Positions 32,231-45,193 of a stretch of DNA of 64,000 nt are shown here, one piece after another. The stretch covers positions 48,174,352 through 48,238,351 of the forward strand of contig OX235270.1 of the NCBI GenBank assembly GCA_944472135.2, written 5' to 3'. Positions within the stretch are counted from its first letter, which is position 1. Every line of letters begins with the position of its first letter. Made by a program: the position numbers and the translations under genes. A model generated the notes under the pieces. That model worked only from the letters and a program-made list of their open reading frames with translations, ran no database searches and was not told the DNA's origin. The stretch is from Trichobilharzia regenti (lineage: Eukaryota > Platyhelminthes > Trematoda > Strigeidida > Schistosomatidae).

Positions 32231-33360
32231 ATTCGATTAAAGTCACTGATTTTGTATGTGGTTTTATGAATATAGTCTATAATTCCACTAGATATATTTT
32301 CACTACTAATCCACGGTGCCTTCGATCCATCATATTTAATGGTGGAAATAATGACAAAGCTTCATAATATTCACATGGTGTTCTTTACGGATTATATTCG
32401 TGACTATACCTCACTAAATTAACTCGCAACTTTATCTGAAGGCCAAATAAATGACGAAATAACAAGTTATATAAATCGAGTGTAAGCCTGGCGCATATAT
32501 GATTTGATGCATATCGAAAATACACTGTTCGAAGTTGGAAGCTAATTATATTTAGTCCTTCTCCAAAGTGACAAGGCTGTTTTTGGTATTCAGAATTAAC
32601 TGGAATCGCTGAATTTGAGTTTTCCTGATTATTTGACCTTTGTACTTTGAGCAGTCAGTGAATAAAATGTGTTACACTTTGCATAGCCAAACAAAAAATG
32701 CATACAGTTGAGTTTAATGTTCTTGAATTCAGTGCTTTGATAGTGTTTTCTTATGCAGCAGTCGTAAAGTTTACTCCTTTTATATTTAGAAGAATTATTT
32801 GCTAATTTTAAGCTAAACTGATGACTTTCATTCAATATTGCAGACAGTATTCTATGAGAATATAGGAAAATGTATTGCAATTTTTATCGTGTTTTGAAAT
32901 TAGTTTAAAATATGGAGTTATAACTAATTCTTTGTTAGAAATGCAATTCCTTGATAAAACATATCTTAGTGTTAAAGATATGTTCTAGCTAGGTCTCAGG
33001 TTCTATGTAATTGATTGGAAATTTCCTAGATGAACAATAGTTATCAAGTGATGTTAAAGGCCGAAATTTCATTAAGTTTTCGTAAACTTACAATCCCTCC
33101 CGATTTATAGATTAAAATCAGCTGTAATCTTGTGGTTTGTAAATTTATAGGAAATTGAAATTTTCCTTCAACACAGCGAAAGTTTAATTCACTAATTTTC
33201 ACACTGGGAGTCAGTATGAATTTTTCTTTCCCCACAACAAAGTGAAAAATGTAGTCGTTGACACAATTAATTCAAACGAACTGTCGTCAAGATTTGACAG
33301 AATAGTTCTATAATATTTAGGCGCCGAGTGAGAAGTAGACATTTGTAAAAAATCATATTT
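32230..33360. other. Non-coding stretch
   Basis: AT-rich. The 63-83 codon minus frames at 32629-33235 have no visible features. Confidence 0.4.
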
Positions 33361-33390
33361 GTAAAATCTCAGCGATACTGAAATGAGTAA

Positions 33391-33434
33391 TTCCAACGTT
33401 TCGTTTGGCAATCTGGGCAAACTTCTTCAGGGAA
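33391..33434 (-). ncRNA. Minimal hammerhead ribozyme motif, PLE type
   Basis: On the minus strand: stem I TTCC (33431-33434), core CTGAAGA, stem II AGTTTG-loop-CAAAC, then GAAACGTT with cleavage expected after the GTT, and stem I' GGAA (33391-33394). All CTGANGA...GAAA positions are canonical. AACGTT is self-complementary, so a very short stem III could form between two copies. Hammerheads of this kind are known in Penelope-like elements. No PLE coding sequence is adjacent, so this is probably an isolated element end. Confidence 0.65.
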
Positions 33435-34162
33435 ATCAATCGAAATTAACGCAACAGCAGTTTATTTATAAAAGAAACATCTCTTGTTTATAAAAATGTT
33501 GTTCAATTATGAGTCATAACACAAGTATAATAAACAAAATTGTATGAGCTATGATCAAAATTTGACCTCGGACTTACATATACTGATCTACTTTTGTTAA
33601 ACACTTTAAACAGTGTGTATGTGGGTAAGCAGTTGTAAAACAGTTTTAACAACTTTAAACAATTACACAATTAATTGAGAGAAACAACTTTACTTCAAAA
33701 TTTTACTAGGAAATTGAGAAAACATTAAGGGGATTGGCCTTTTCCAGAAGGTCACAGTCAAATTAGCCCAAATTCTGTGTTTTGAAAAAATTCGAACCGA
33801 CTAAGTCAGTAGGAAATTCAGCTTGATGTTCTTAAACGAATTGATGGTCGCTAGTCACAAGATTCTAACCCTGCGAAAATACTTGTGTTGGCTCGAGGAT
33901 TCACGAACGGTCCACTCAGAGCATAATTTTCAGATTGGAAATAATAATATGCATATATGTTCTGTATAATTTGACATTTTACATAAATCAGCCACATGAC
34001 GGTGTTCAGCATAGCGTCCAGAAGTCAGGCACTGATGTTCACCAGGCAGTTTTAATTTATTATTGGTCTTCTTTGAGTTTTGTTTTAGAGATTTTCGGAA
34101 TTCTTTTTCAAACAGTTTCTAATGAATGAACTAAAATTATTACTGATCCGTAGCATTGTGCA

Positions 34163-34410
34163 AGCGCGCTAGGGGTTCAATGATAGAATTCTCGCCAGTG
34201 ATACAAGCGGTCCGGGGTTAGATTCCCGGCCGGTGCACACCTTTACCTTCCCTGATCATCTGTAAGTCTGAAAAAGAGGGACGACTGAGCGTGAGGCGAG
34301 CAACCTCATTCTCTGAAAATACTACTGCTACTGAAACTCCAAAGCTCAGGCTTGAAGTCCTTTGTTCTACTCGGAATACAAAGGAAAAATTATAGCAATA
34401 AAATAATGAG
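34163..34410 (+). mobile_element. SINE-A copy 2
   Basis: The tRNA-like head has TTCTCGCCAGTGATAC and GGTTAGATTCC (B-box relic) with CCGGTGCAC. The body has AAAGAGGGACGACTGAGCG and GGCGAGCAACCTC, closest to the RTE 5' leader variant at 2830-2880 (reverse complement: AAAGAGGGATAGTTGGGG, TAGCAACTCC). The tail is TTGAAGTCCTTTGTTCTACT and GGAATACAAAGG, the RTE 3' terminus. Compare 27568-27815. Confidence 0.75.
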
Positions 34411-34414
34411 TAAA

Positions 34415-35435
34415 ATCTTTTTAACAGTTTCAAAACATTGTATACTAAACTATAAATGAAAATCAGCCTCCTTTTGCACGCTATGGTTTGAACCCTTTAG
34501 TTATATAGCGAGAATAGGACATATTTCTATGAGCATTTTAGTGTTTAATCTCCTGCTAGCTTCCATTTATTTAAAGTTGGGGAAAACAGCATAAAGGGGT
34601 TTATCAGAATAATGTATTCCTCTTTACTCATCTGCATATAAATAGTTATGTTTGATAAACAATCTAATGGGTTGTCAATCAGATCATTCATTGTATACAA
34701 ATGTGAAATGATTACCTGAAGCCTGCAGACTGGATGACAGTTGCATAAAAAGTATTTCAAGTCAATATCAACTAGTGGTATTCATTTTTAGTCATGTGCA
34801 GTGTGTTGTAGAAATGCTGCACTAGTTATAATTACTGTTTTTCACTGGTAATTAAATGAACTTAGTGAATAATAATGCTCTCAGTTTGGAAAACACGTCT
34901 CATTTAAGCTTCCAGATTTCAGAATGTATGTCTAGAGTTTAGTCGTAATTTCATAAGTATCGGAGGAATAACCATCAACTTCGTGCTATCAGTCCTTGTC
35001 ATTTCTAGATAAGGTAGATCCCTGAACCCAGGTTCCGTCCTTCATATTGACTGGTTCCAATTAACATAAAATCATTGCGCCCTATAGTTACAAACCATGC
35101 AGTGGTCCATATGCGTACATGGTTGATGGATTTTCATTGTAGCCTATTTAAGTCCACACAACTACGATATCTACCATGCTGTTACCTTCTTGACAATGAC
35201 GATCTGTTATTACTTTCCGAACAAGCCTTTACTAAAAAACATACTCTTCCTAGCCAATTTGTATAAATATTAATAGCAAAATAGCTCCACACAGGTGCTG
35301 ACATGTTTACTTGATTCCCTTAATTCTCAGTTTTCTCATTCTATCCACAAGTGGAGATTGGTGGAAATTGCGCATCCTCTGTGAATGTTGAACTCTTTTA
35401 TTGTTTTAAGACTCATTTTTCCAGGTTATGTATTG
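34415..35435. other. Non-coding stretch
   Basis: No recognised repeat or coding signal. Confidence 0.4.
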
Positions 35436-35438
35436 TTA

Positions 35439-35858
35439 TGTACTCGTCGCTAAATTGTTATGGACTGGTCGAGAATTTAATAGTCCTGACGCAAGAAAGA
35501 CGGAAATCAGAAGACCACTAGGTTTGCGATGATACTTCTATTTCCAAACACAAAGAGAAGCAATAAGTGGTATCACACCAAAAGTAAGTGGTAAGTCAGT
35601 CACACAAATTGTGAGAACGAAATATATATATAGCAAAATATAGCAGACATGTCAACAACCACCATATATGGATATATGTCACTAAACAACGGACTGTCAA
35701 CAAACACTCATGTTATATTATATATAATATAAGGAGAATATACATTGGCAAATGAGACAAGTTCATACAAGTGAAATGGTCACAGACTAAGAGAGCAAAC
35801 AGAAAGAGAGACCAACATACACACACACATATAAATATATATATGTGGATACATATCA
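35439..35858 (-). mobile_element. LTR-like repeat, minus orientation
   Basis: Reverse complement of the repeat at 40422-40920, about 420 bp: TGTACTCGTCGC at one end, GTGGATACATATCA at the other, with ACCACTAGGTTTGCGATGAT and ACCACCATATATGGATATAT in between. It lacks a ~80 bp segment present at 40620-40730. Boundaries are approximate. Confidence 0.6.
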
Positions 35859-35859
35859 T

Positions 35860-38045
35860 GTATACAGTTTTGTGCTTTACAAAGCTGAATCTTACTCAAA
35901 CGGTTTAAACTTTAGAAAACAGTTTTTACAGTTATTGCTTATTTTTGAGTATTTTACCTCATGTTTCTACCTCATTCAATGTATTTGTGAATGGCTACTA
36001 CAGGAAAAAACAATTACTTGTACCTTTGAGATGTCATCAGAACTACAGATGAAATAAAGTATAGTTATATTTCAATGATTTACATACAATGAAAGCCTGC
36101 AAAATGAGAAGCGAAAATAACTGAATAATTATCTTAACTTTTGGCAACGGATTGTTCTCTATATACTTCTTTAATGATACTGATCTACTACGTATTAATT
36201 ATAAGCGTATGCACAGATCTATTTATTTTGTAGTAAAAAAGAACACCTTGAGAAGTATCTCTTTAATTCAAAGGTCTCTGTCAGGTAAATTTATCCAACA
36301 ATGAAAAAATAGACGCCGTAGTAATGAGCTTGCTCTATGAAAGATCTCTTTCTAATAGTAAGAAACGAAAACAGGAACTGTCTTTATCATTATTTGTGAT
36401 GAGACACTTTAATTCCTTAAATTACAAAAAGGTTTTTAAACATACTACGGTAAGTTTGAAATGAAGAAAGTTTTACTGGAATTATTTTGGAAAGTTGTAT
36501 GATTGGAAATTTCAGAATTTTGCGTGCACATGCTGATATAGATGGTGAGGTCGCCCTAATCAACCGTTGAATCAAATTCCCCTTTGAAACCCTAATCAAC
36601 TTTGACTGATTTATCAATTTTTTTAGAATCTTCATTTACTGGCGTTTATTTTCTTGAAAAATACTTTATTTACTTAAGTTTGACTTTCAGAATGAAGCAT
36701 ACATAAAAATCCATGCTTTTTCAACAGGTAATCTTAATTCAGATCCTGTCAAGTTACACATTCAGGCTTAGTTAAGAAAAAGAATAACTGATTCAATCCC
36801 AACATACGGCTCATCAGTCAATCGACCAATTCATTGCTTTATTTATATCCAAATACCTCTGATATGTTCATGTAAAAAAAATAAATTTGTTCTGCTTCAT
36901 ATCTAATTATTTTAAAGAACGATGATCGCTTCTTGGTTAAATATGTTTTCAAAGTCTGCAAAAAACTATTTCTCAAATAATTTGCAATGGAACTGTAGAG
37001 ACAATGGGCAACAGCCTCACCTGCTGGTAATTCTGCTTTTATTTAGATCAATGTGTTTATACCTCAAAATATGAATGTTAAGAAGTATGAATCAGTTACA
37101 GTGACTCCGTTATTGAAGCACGGTATGATAACTTGATCTCTGAAAATAAAGATGTGAAAGCGTCAAACACCAGTCCCGATATAACTCTTGTTTTGTAATA
37201 TAAGTCAAACACTGTTTACACGTACAAACTGTTTTCAACATTGTCTTCACAGTTATGATATTTTCACGTATTACCAGTTATACATTCAATAACTTTTCTG
37301 TAGGCGATCACGTTTGTTTTCCCAGTTGGTTTTTTCAGAGGATGATGACATCTGGAGAGTTTTAAGAAAAGTAGTGTAAATCTACCATGTTGCATATGCT
37401 CAAGTCGAAAGTCATAGGTCGTGAAAATACTGAACTGCATTCAATACAATGTCTACTTTCTGTTTAAAGTTGTAAAATTTGTGAGAATTTAGGGTTAATT
37501 TCAGTTCTTAGATTTTCGTTACTAACCAACATCAGTTAGAGAGATTATTGAAAAACAAGCTGCACTGGACACTATTTTCTTCCCATTTCGGAACTGCTCA
37601 ACATTGATCCTGTGAATAAAATATTTCTCAAAATCCAAAGATTAGCAGAGAGATTTGTGACAAAAAACTGACTAAAGTTGGTAGGCTGGTTAATTCCTGG
37701 CAGGAGACAAAATATGCATTGAGGTCTGAAAACCTAGTGAAATATATATATATATATATGCACAGGTATCCCTTACGAAAAACAAAATGTAGAAAGTGTA
37801 TCATACTTGTAGGAAAAGATGGATGAAAGAGAAATATTAAACACTTGAAATTGTAAAAGTAAAATTTGTCATGAATTATAAGTTCAACGCAGCTTAGTTA
37901 ATGAGGCAAATTTAAAATAATTCAGGTGTAAGAAATGTCATAGGTAAACAAAAAATGGACAATTCTCTTAATTTCTCTTACATATACTGTCACACATATT
38001 TTGAACTAGATATCAGACAAAACAGATAAGTTAACAACTATTTTA
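35860..38045. other. Non-coding stretch with one faint G relic
   Basis: AT-rich. At 37525-37570 AACATCAGTTAGAGAG, then a TGGACAC block, recall the arm of element G, strongly decayed. A (TA)n tract lies at 37743-37760. Nothing else is recognised. Confidence 0.4.
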
Positions 38046-38051
38046 TTTTAT

Positions 38052-38244
38052 TTGGATTACAGCTTGATGCCACACCATATTTTCGGTGCAGGTATGGAAT
38101 TTTCAGCATAAGATATCGGTAGCCCAAATTTTGCAGGCCGACCAAAGATATCGGGTGTGCTTCGGCAGGGCATTGAACCGCAGACCATGTGCATGGTCAG
38201 CGAGAGTCCTAACCAGTGTGCCACCGACGCACAGGACTAATGTG
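38052..38244 (-). mobile_element. SINE-B copy 2
   Basis: Minus-strand copy: TGCGTCGGTGGCACACTGG (A-box region), GGTTCAATGCC (B-box relic), then GGTCGGCCTGCAAAATTTGG and GCTACCGAT (like the R 5' end), then TGCTGAAAATTCCATACCTG and ATCAAGCTGTAATCC (R 3' terminus). Confidence 0.8.
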
Positions 38245-38249
38245 GAAAT

Positions 38250-40415
38250 CATCTTCAGTTATGACAAACAACTGTGAAATAATACAGTAAATTATTTCAC
38301 ACCATAGGATGACAACAACAAATTTTTTAATCTTCGTAACTTCTAGTAGTGGAAGATACTCCGCACTGGAAAATTATGTCCTTCAATCAAAACAATGTCA
38401 GCAATCGGAGAAGTAATAAGAGGCACACTAGTTTGACTCTACTCTGTACACATCTCCATTGTGACAGTCAATATTATTATTATTACTTCCCTTTGCTTTT
38501 CTGCTCTATTTTATTAAAATATTTATGTCAAAAATCAGGCCAAACATGTCATGCTGAATAAGCATCATGTGGTCTGTCTGAGATCCGATCCCCTCTAGCT
38601 CACTTTATTTTAGAGCACGCTGTGTATTAAATTTCATTAAAGTAGGCTTAGAAGGTTTGTAATATTGTAGAATGTATTTACTTATTAAGGTTAGTTTTTC
38701 TGTGCCCCCCACTAAGTAAATTAGTGTAGTAGGAAATAAATTTTCAAATAGTCCCACAGTCATGTTTTGTGTAAGGATATCGTAAAACAGCACTATTAGC
38801 ATGTATGAATTTTACATAAAATAACACTGAAAAGTACATAATGAAGTACATTCCATACCTATATTCAGCTGGTCACCAAATACACGTATATGTGTTCACC
38901 TATTTTAACGTACAATAGTGACAACACATCAGTAATCTTCTATCTGTGCTAATTTTGAAAAGTGAAGAATTGACGAGTAGGTGGGTGGATAAGTCAACCA
39001 ACCAGAATATAAAGTACTTGGCACTAGTGCCAAAATAAGAATTAATCCACACAGCAGCAGTAATATTTATTAAACTGAAAAACAAAATCATCAGTGTATT
39101 TTCCGTTGCTGAGAACGTGTGTGAAATCAAAAATATTGGTTGGTGAGGTTCTTTTAGTACATACAAAGGCTGCCTGCTTATTTCATGAACAGCGACCTAA
39201 TTTTCCTTCGAGCAAAAACTTTACTTCACATCGCATTTTTCAAGAAGTTACATCGTTGATACTTCTTTAGTTTATACTCATATCTGTCTTTTTAGAAGTA
39301 TGAAAAAGAAATACCTCGGGGGATTAGAAGGTCCTGTAAATAAAAAATATCGTCGAAGTGATATATTAAAATTTAATATTCTACTTGAAGTTTTTATATT
39401 CAAGAAGGAAATATTTTCCAAAAAACAGATCTTTGGGCTAGGTGTACATACATTATCAGAATAAAAGTATCATTTCAAAATTAAGATGGATATGTAGACA
39501 AACTAGGGAGAATTAATCTTTTTATATCATTGGCGAAATACTACTATTTATTCAAGAAGATATATCTGGAGTGAAAAGATTCCCTTTGAAATTGCCAGTT
39601 TTCAAGCTATCCACATGTACTGACAATTTAAAATAATAAGTTGCATCATATATATATATATATATAGATTCACTAGCCTAGCTGAATGGAAGGCCTAAAC
39701 ATCAGTTCAGCGTGTGGATTTCTTTTCCTTACTCACAATGGAAAATGTTTACAGTCGCCCAAGCGACTCTGTAATTTATTCTTCCATCAGTCAATTTAAA
39801 CATATTTTATACAAAAATCCTGGTTCTATAGAATTCATTACTTTGTACCTCCACACTAAAAAGAATAAAGTGGAACTAACCAGCTAGATGGACCAAATAA
39901 GGACTATAGAAAATTGATTGAGAAAAAAACAATAAAAGACGCGAAGATTAAGAATATTAGGAATGCATTGTAAAGAATAAAAGTTTTTTTAGATATAAAA
40001 TTTCATACTGAAAGAGAACAAACATAATGAATCGACGTTTGGCAGACACACACGCAAACAGATAATTTTAAAATGACAAGTAGATTCTATTTAACTTTTG
40101 AGAAGAGACAAATCTTTCGAATTCAAATATATAACAAGGCGACAAGTGAAAGTTTCAGATCAAAATGGTAGAAAAAGCTTAAAATTAACAGAAATATCAG
40201 CGTTGCGATGACCCACCTGTTTGAGCAGTAGAAAAATTTAAAGATAACAGATTTCAGAATATGAAAAAGAGACAAGAGCTAGACAGCTACGATTTTGCTT
40301 CTGACTCCTTCGAATTTGTTCAGAACACAGGATTAGACTGTGATATTTCAATAAGAGAAAAGAATATATGACTCACATTCACTGAAGCAAATATTATTTG
40401 ATACACAATTGGTAA
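38250..40415. other. Non-coding stretch
   Basis: AT-rich; (TA)n at 39646-39666. Minus frames at 38605-38802 and 38900-39166 show no domain. Confidence 0.4.
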
Positions 40416-40421
40416 TCATTC

Positions 40422-40920
40422 TGATATGTATCCACATATATATATTTATGTGTGTGTGTTTGTTGGTCTCTCTTTCTGTTTGTCTGTGACCATTTCACTG
40501 GTATGAACTTGTCTCCTTTATCAATGTGTATTCTCCTTATATTATATTATATATAATATGAGTGTTTGTTGACAGTCCGTTGCTTGGTGACATATATCCA
40601 TATATGGTTGTTCACATGTCTGCTATATTCGCTATGTATATTTGGATCGACACTCCATTATAATTAGCCATTCATGTTAAGACTGTCTAATGATTTTTCC
40701 CACACTTTGTCTGGAACATTTATATATATTCGCATTCACAATTTGTGTGAACTACTTTACTTACTTACCACTTTGGTGTGAGACCATTTTATTTTCGTCT
40801 CCTTGTGTTTGGACAATAGAAGTATCATCGCAAACCTAGTGGTCTTCTGATTTCCGCCTTCTCGCGTCAGGACTATTAATTTCTCGACCAGTCCATAATA
40901 ATAATTTAGCGACGAGTACA
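40422..40920 (+). mobile_element. LTR-like repeat, plus orientation
   Basis: About 500 bp, from TGATATGTATCCACATAT to GCGACGAGTACA. It is followed at 40930 by TTTGGCGACGGGGG, which resembles a tRNA primer-binding site directly inside an LTR and suggests a few bases of internal region remain. Partner repeats at 35439 (inverted) and 26314. Confidence 0.6.
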
Positions 40921-41029
40921 TAACAATTTGGCGACGGGGGAAACTAGTACATAACACATTCTTAAAGCAACATTAACAGTACTGTTAACCTACTTTGTTC
41001 ATCTCAGTATTATATAGTGTCGACAATCT

Positions 41030-42875
41030 TATCAATATCACTTCCTTGGGTTCCGAGTGGAATACAGGGCTTCAACAACACATCTCCACTTTCTTCTCTT
41101 CTCTGCTGTCCTCTTCGGGCTGAGTCCACGACTGACCACAATCTCCTCACATGATGATCTCCTCCATGACATTCTAGGACGACCATTTTGTCGCTTCCCA
41201 TTGGGATGCTACTTGAGAGATGTCTTGGCGCATCATGTCATTCGACCGCCTCCTTAATGTATGCCTGATCCGTCTCCATTTTCTCCTACATATTTTTGAG
41301 CAATCGGCTCTCGGTTCGTTTGTTACCAGAGTTACTTCTCGCCAATTCTTTCCGGCCAAACAACAATTCGATCTTCAGTATGGAGCGGAGGCATCTGTTG
41401 ATAAAAGTCTGCAACCTTTTGAAAATGCTTTTCGTGACACGCAGTGCAAACGTATATATGAATAAAGCATGTGCGCTGTGGTAGAATATAATTTCATTAT
41501 GGGAAAAATTTATTTTGACAAAGTCTCACAGTGTCATACAGTAATTTTTACTGATATGTCATATCACTCGATATGATTATGAGCAATAAATTGTGCTCGA
41601 AACGTCATCAGTATGTATGACTGTATAATGCTGTGAGACTTTCAAGTATCGGTTTTGTAGGGATTTCGTTTGATTGCATGGAGGATTTCATCATGAGCTG
41701 ACATCAGTTAGAGAACCACTGGAAAACCTGGGAGTACTGGACAGCTGTTTTGTCCTAGTTTGGGACTCTTCAGCAGTACTCCCAGGTTTTCCACTGGTTG
41801 TCTAACTGATGTCAGCTCATGATGAAATCCTCCATGCTGTGAGACTTTATCAAAATAAATTTTACCCATAATGGAATTATACTCTACCACAGTTCACCAA
41901 CTTTATACTTTTATTTGTGTCCAGCAGGCTAGCTGCTTCTCAACTTCCTTGAGCAGCATTGAGACGAAGTCCATCGGGCGAAATCCATGTCGTTTTCTGT
42001 ATATCCTTGTGGTTGTATGCACTGCTTCCGACCACCAAATCATCGAAAGCGCAGAAGTCTGCGAAGAGTTCTCCGTTCACATTCATTTTTCCGACGGCCT
42101 CCCGACCTATGATGAGTTGTCTTCCTGTGTTATCTGCTCCCAGTTTGGCTTGCATTCATATCACCCATGGGGACTTTGATGTCGTCTTTAAGAATCTTGT
42201 CCACAGAAATCTTCTTTCTTCTCTTAATCAGAGTTGTTTGTAGTTGCGTAGCATTAGATAATTGTGACCCTCATTCTTTTTGGGTTGAATCTTGCTTTCG
42301 TAATCCTGGATGAAATTGGTTCCCACTGCATTAGGGCGTTGACTACCACTCGTGACATCTTTATAGCCACTCCGTCAGTGGGCTCGTCGTTGTCATGTGA
42401 GTTGGTGACCGGCGTAGATTAATGACTCACCAGCTGACAATTTCGATAGTTCAAATCCATTCTACCTTCTCTCGCAGATACCCATCACTTCTATATCAAA
42501 TCTCATTTCTTTGGCTACCTGGGTAGCCCTCCCACCTAGCCTCGTACAATGTACGCACATTTCACTTCCGCATTTTTATTCTTGCTTTCATTGAGAGAGG
42601 ACACATCGACTGGCTGACTGGCTTCCCGAAGGCTTTCACCTGTCGGCGTCATTTTGCCTCTTCGATTCGAGCGAAGAATAAGTTTTTTTTAAATTTTTGT
42701 AAATTTAATATATTTTTGTGCGTTGAAGTAGCAGTAGTAGTTTGATTGGTTTTGTGAGGTAGGGTCGCTAGTCCCATGCCAAACCCTTTCTCTTTACTCG
42801 GGCTTTGGACCGGCTAGAAAATCAGTGAGCTAGTAAATTTGGCAAGATAAGAATAAAATGTTACCGTCACTTATT
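41030..42875 (-). mobile_element. Composite element E, inverted copy
   Basis: Reverse complement of 10040-11865 with only scattered differences. It contains the RTE 3' end (41040-41440), F arms (41465-41525 and 41845-41895), G (about 41640-41832), a broken endonuclease (41940-42400) and the 5' leader to 42860. The endonuclease fragment has GRQLIIGREA and AYNHKDIQ, whereas the 10 kb copy has GRELIIGREA and AYKHKDIQ. The Q variant is shared with the last array unit (58522-58737). It adjoins a PLE 5' end at 42880 exactly as the 10 kb copy does at 10030. Confidence 0.85.
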
Positions 42876-43654
42876 TCTTTGTCTTCTCATCGGCTGCTTA
42901 CAGTCCAAGGACACCGTTAAGCTTATGTACAGAAACAATTTTAATATACTGGCACAGAGTTCGTTTTTAAACAAAAAGTCAATATATGCATAGAATGGTA
43001 ATAATAATAATAATAATCACTTTACCCCAAACAATGCTAATCATGCACGATGGAATTTTTCGGCGTTACGTAATGAAGTGAAATAGAGGATGGGAATATC
43101 CAGTTACCAGGGCAAGAAAAGACTCGTACTCGCTATTTCTGAACTCATAAATCATGTTTCAGTCACCTGATGGAGGCTGCTTTGGAAAACTTGAGGAGAA
43201 TTTAACTCTTTCGCCAAATGAGGACTTCAAACGATCTTGCGACGTCCACCTCATGATCCGTGTCAAAGTGATACCTGTCAATCGCACTGTTGGAAGCATT
43301 TGTTCGCTTGAGATGTTAGCTTTTTAGTACATGTTCAGAAAATCTGAGGTATATCCTTTTTTCTGTTCTTTGAATGTAACTACTTCCACAGTTAAATGTA
43401 ACAGTATATTTAGAATGGACATCACTTGCCTTTCAATAGTTTCTGTCCAAATAGCTGTAAGTGAGCATTGGTTAAAACTATGTTCTACAGAGTCAGGAGA
43501 ATGTGATCTACAAAGGAATTTTAGGAAGAACTTCTGATTCTCGAAAAGGTGTTAAAAAAGAGGTTACCGTCACAGCTTCACTAAGAAGCACGGACAATGT
43601 GAAGGCTCTAATTCCAAAGAAATCACAGTGGGGGAAAAGCCTATCTTCATTTAG

Positions 43655-45193
43655 TTAACCAACACGCTTAAGGAACTGAGAAAAAGCGGAATAATCTCAG
43701 AGGCAGCATATAACCGTCTTAAACCTACTGGAAGTAATACTTCACGTCTGTACGGTCTGCCCAAAATACATAAACCAGGACTTCCTCTTCGTCCAGTCCT
43801 GGATATGTCAAACTCTACCTACCATGGAGTGGCAAAGTGGCTAGGTGAACTCCTCCAACCATTACACAAGATGGTAGTAAATCATAGTGTTAAAGATGTT
43901 TTTGAATTTATTGCTAACGTGGATGATATTAATGTAAATGGAAAGCAAATGCTTTCCCTCGATGTAGCATCACTGTTTACCAATGTACCACTTATGGAGA
44001 CTGTGGAATTCATATGCCAACAGATACTAGAAAAACAGATCGACATCGGAATACCGGTTAGTAGTCTGAAAGAGTTGCTTTTAAGATGTACTATGAATGT
44101 ACATTTCATATTTAACAACCTTTACTACAGGCAAATCGACGGTATTGCCATGGGTTCTCCGTTGGGGCCAATTTTAGCAGATTTCTTTCTTGCCAAGATT
44201 GAAAATGGTCCATTGAAAAAAGTAATAGAAAAAGCTGATTCTTATTTTCGTTATGTTGATGATACCTTTATTATTCTTGATGTGAAAGCTGACAAGAATG
44301 AAATGTTAAAAAAGTTTAACGATGCACATCCATCGCTTATCTTCACTTGTGAAGAAGAATATGATGGTGGACTACATTTTCTTGACGTCCAATTGAGCAG
44401 AAGAGAGGATGGTTCACTAAAGAGAGATGTCTATAGAAAACCTACATCTGTAGGACAATATACACATTTCCTCAGTTATGTACCAATCCGTTACAAAATC
44501 AATTTGGTCAGATGCCTGACGAATAGAGCAAGACGCATCTGTACAGATGACTCTCTAGAGAATGAGCTAGGATACATCCAAAATACGTTAGTCCAAATGG
44601 GTTATCCTAGTAGATTTGTCAGGAGACACATGAATGCTAAGTACAATAAAGAGAAACCGATAACAGTTAAAAAGAAACAACTGTTCATCAAACTGCAATT
44701 TAATGGGGACGTGGCTAGTGAAGTCTTACATCAGAGATTATCGAGAGCGATAAAACGGACTTATACTGCCGCCACCCTCTGTTTGTCATTTTCCAGCCGG
44801 CCAATTTTGATTGCTCAAGTGAAAGATAAGTTACCTAGTTGTGCCACTTCCATGTGTATCTATAAATTTAGTTGCTCCTGTGGAGAAAGCTATATAGGCC
44901 GAACAACTAGACAGCTTAACAAACGCATTAATGAGCATCTTCCTTCATGGTTCGGAAAAGGTCAAATAAAGTCCATACGAAGTTCTATTTTGGCTCATTT
45001 GATTGATAGTGGTCACCAAGTGGACAAAAATAGTGCTTTCAAAGTTATTTACCGCATTCCATCAAGTCTTTCGAACGGAATCAGAACCCGTCTTTTACAC
45101 TTAGCCGAAGCTATGGGAATTCGAGAGAACAATCCTAGTCTTTGTATACAAAAGAAATTTGTTCTACCTTTGTCTCTCCCTTGGCCTAGGTGA
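43655..45193 (+). CDS. PLE reverse transcriptase / GIY-YIG endonuclease
   Basis: Open from just after the TAG at 43652 to 45193. The first ATG is at 43805, but homology starts upstream (LTNTLKELRKSGIIS, GLPKIHKPGLPLRPVL), so the true N-terminus is missing or encoded in a lost exon. Counting from the ATG: LSLDVASLFTNVPL at 50-63 (motif A), GIAMGSPLGPILADFF at 113-128 (motif B), YVDD at 150-153 (catalytic), FLDVQLSRREDG, then GIY-YIG with CIY at 351-353, YIGR at 363-366 and EH at 377-378. It ends LCIQKKFVLPLSLPWPR with no internal stop or slip. The protein would prime cDNA synthesis at nicked DNA. It shares only moderate identity with the 16 kb frame. Confidence 0.85.
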   Translation, partial: LTNTLKELRKSGIISEAAYNRLKPTGSNTSRLYGLPKIHKPGLPLRPVLDMSNSTYHGVAKWLGELLQPLHKMVVNHSVKDVFEFIANVDDINVNGKQMLSLDVASLFTNVPLMETVEFICQQILEKQIDIGIPVSSLKELLLRCTMNVHFIFNNLYYRQIDGIAMGSPLGPILADFFLAKIENGPLKKVIEKADSYFRYVDDTFIILDVKADKNEMLKKFNDAHPSLIFTCEEEYDGGLHFLDVQLSRREDGSLKRDVYRKPTSVGQYTHFLSYVPIRYKINLVRCLTNRARRICTDDSLENELGYIQNTLVQMGYPSRFVRRHMNAKYNKEKPITVKKKQLFIKLQFNGDVASEVLHQRLSRAIKRTYTAATLCLSFSSRPILIAQVKDKLPSCATSMCIYKFSCSCGESYIGRTTRQLNKRINEHLPSWFGKGQIKSIRSSILAHLIDSGHQVDKNSAFKVIYRIPSSLSNGIRTRLLHLAEAMGIRENNPSLCIQKKFVLPLSLPWPR

